Below are positions 63,647-64,000 of a stretch of DNA of 64,000 bases, piece after piece (position 1 is the first letter of the stretch; each line of letters starts with the position of its first letter). The DNA is taken from the NCBI GenBank assembly GCA_030457765.1, contig JAKDUK010000002.1:62001-126000 (forward strand), in the 5' to 3' direction. This DNA is from Marinobacter sp. Its GTDB lineage: Bacteria; Pseudomonadota; Gammaproteobacteria; Pseudomonadales; Oleiphilaceae. The notes beneath the pieces are model-generated. The model was given only the letters and a program-made list of their open reading frames with translations, was not told the DNA's origin and searched no databases. The position numbers and the translations under genes are program-made.

Positions 63647-64000
63647 TCAACGATCTTCAAGTGTTTGCCATAAGCCGTCTTGGAGTGCCTCTATGGGCTT
63701 AAAGCGAGTTTTATAATTCATTTTTCGGCATTGCTTTATCCAGTAGCCCAGATACAGGTGAGGCAAGCTACGTCTTCGGGTTTCTTCGATCTGCCAGAGC
63801 ACGGCAAAAGTGCCCAGGCTTCTATGCTCCAGGTCAGGGTCAAATACGGTGTATATGGCCGAGAGCCCATCGTCGAGGGAGTCTACGGCGGCCAGTGCCA
63901 CAAGTACCCCGTCTTTACGCATTTCAAGAAACAAAGAGTCTGTAGCGCCTTCTACGAGAAATGAGGTGAACTGCTCCCGCGAGGGTGGGTACATGTCGCC
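63647..64000 (-). CDS. ate: Arginyl/leucyl-tRNA--protein transferase (5' end cut by window)
   Basis: The C-terminal 117 residues are visible. The frame remains open to 64000 (Gly-Asp precede MYPPSREQF), so the true start is outside the window. The blocks MYPPSREQFTSFL, SAIYTVFDPDLEHRSLGTFAVL and YLGYWIKQCRKMNYKTRFKPIE are those of bacterial Ate/Bpt enzymes, which attach leucine (or arginine) to N-terminal acidic or basic residues to create N-degrons. It completes a local set with ClpS, ClpA and ClpP. The symbol could also be bpt. Confidence 0.92.
   Translation of the reverse strand, partial: GDMYPPSREQFTSFLVEGATDSLFLEMRKDGVLVALAAVDSLDDGLSAIYTVFDPDLEHRSLGTFAVLWQIEETRRRSLPHLYLGYWIKQCRKMNYKTRFKPIEALQDGLWQTLEDR

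Overview
This window is ordinary chromosome of a Gammaproteobacterium, most likely Marinobacter or a close relative. The genus call is inference from protein style and gene order: ppiB-glnS-cysS, folD-four tRNAs-tig-clpP-clpX-lon-hupB-ppiD, ccoNOQP-ccoGHIS, and cspD/clpS-clpA-infA-ate. Base composition is even, and I see no insertion sequence, prophage, integrase or CRISPR array.

Layout. 1-5850: ppiB (cut by the left edge), glnS, cysS and glcB (malate synthase G). 5862-7546: a bidirectional terminator, folD, and a tRNA operon (Pro, Arg, His, Leu) with a clear promoter and terminator. 7834-16405: protein quality control and nucleoid block (tig, clpP, clpX, lon, hupB, ppiD). 16481-21016: hexR and eda (Entner-Doudoroff pathway), an iron-sulfur uracil-DNA glycosylase-like gene, glpD and an alkyltransferase. 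21213-27667: a seven-gene run of mainly envelope proteins with no standard name: an ExbB-type channel, two dissimilar ExbD proteins, a C39-family peptidase, a coiled-coil plus beta-barrel outer-membrane protein, a FadL-family barrel and a lipoprotein. 27673-31044: polysaccharide deacetylase, DnaJ-related protein, TetR regulator, ttcA. 31089-39755: the complete cbb3 oxidase structural and assembly cluster, read leftwards behind an FNR/Anr-type promoter. 40009-40794: remains of a 7TM-GGDEF signalling gene.

40903-54193: a monooxygenase-fold protein, tusA, dsbD, epmC, rhlB, pdxB, alaA, a glutathione peroxidase, a hybrid histidine kinase, a LysR regulator and an acetyltransferase, with two unidentified genes. 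54198-59780: two leftward groups, purB-roxA-acetyltransferase and rluE-nudJ-mnmA-hflD, mostly tRNA/rRNA/ribosome modification. 59954-64000: cspD, clpS-clpA, infA and ate (cut by the right edge). ClpS, ClpA, ClpP and Ate together make up an N-end-rule degradation pathway within this window.

The part most likely to hold something undescribed is 21213-27667. It pairs a proton-channel stator with a C39 peptidase and an outer-membrane protein resembling the FapD/FapF pair of the Pseudomonas functional-amyloid exporter, but has no amyloid subunit genes and no TonB. One of its two ExbD proteins has Asn where the ion-carrying Asp should be. Family assignments come from reading motifs; no database search was run.
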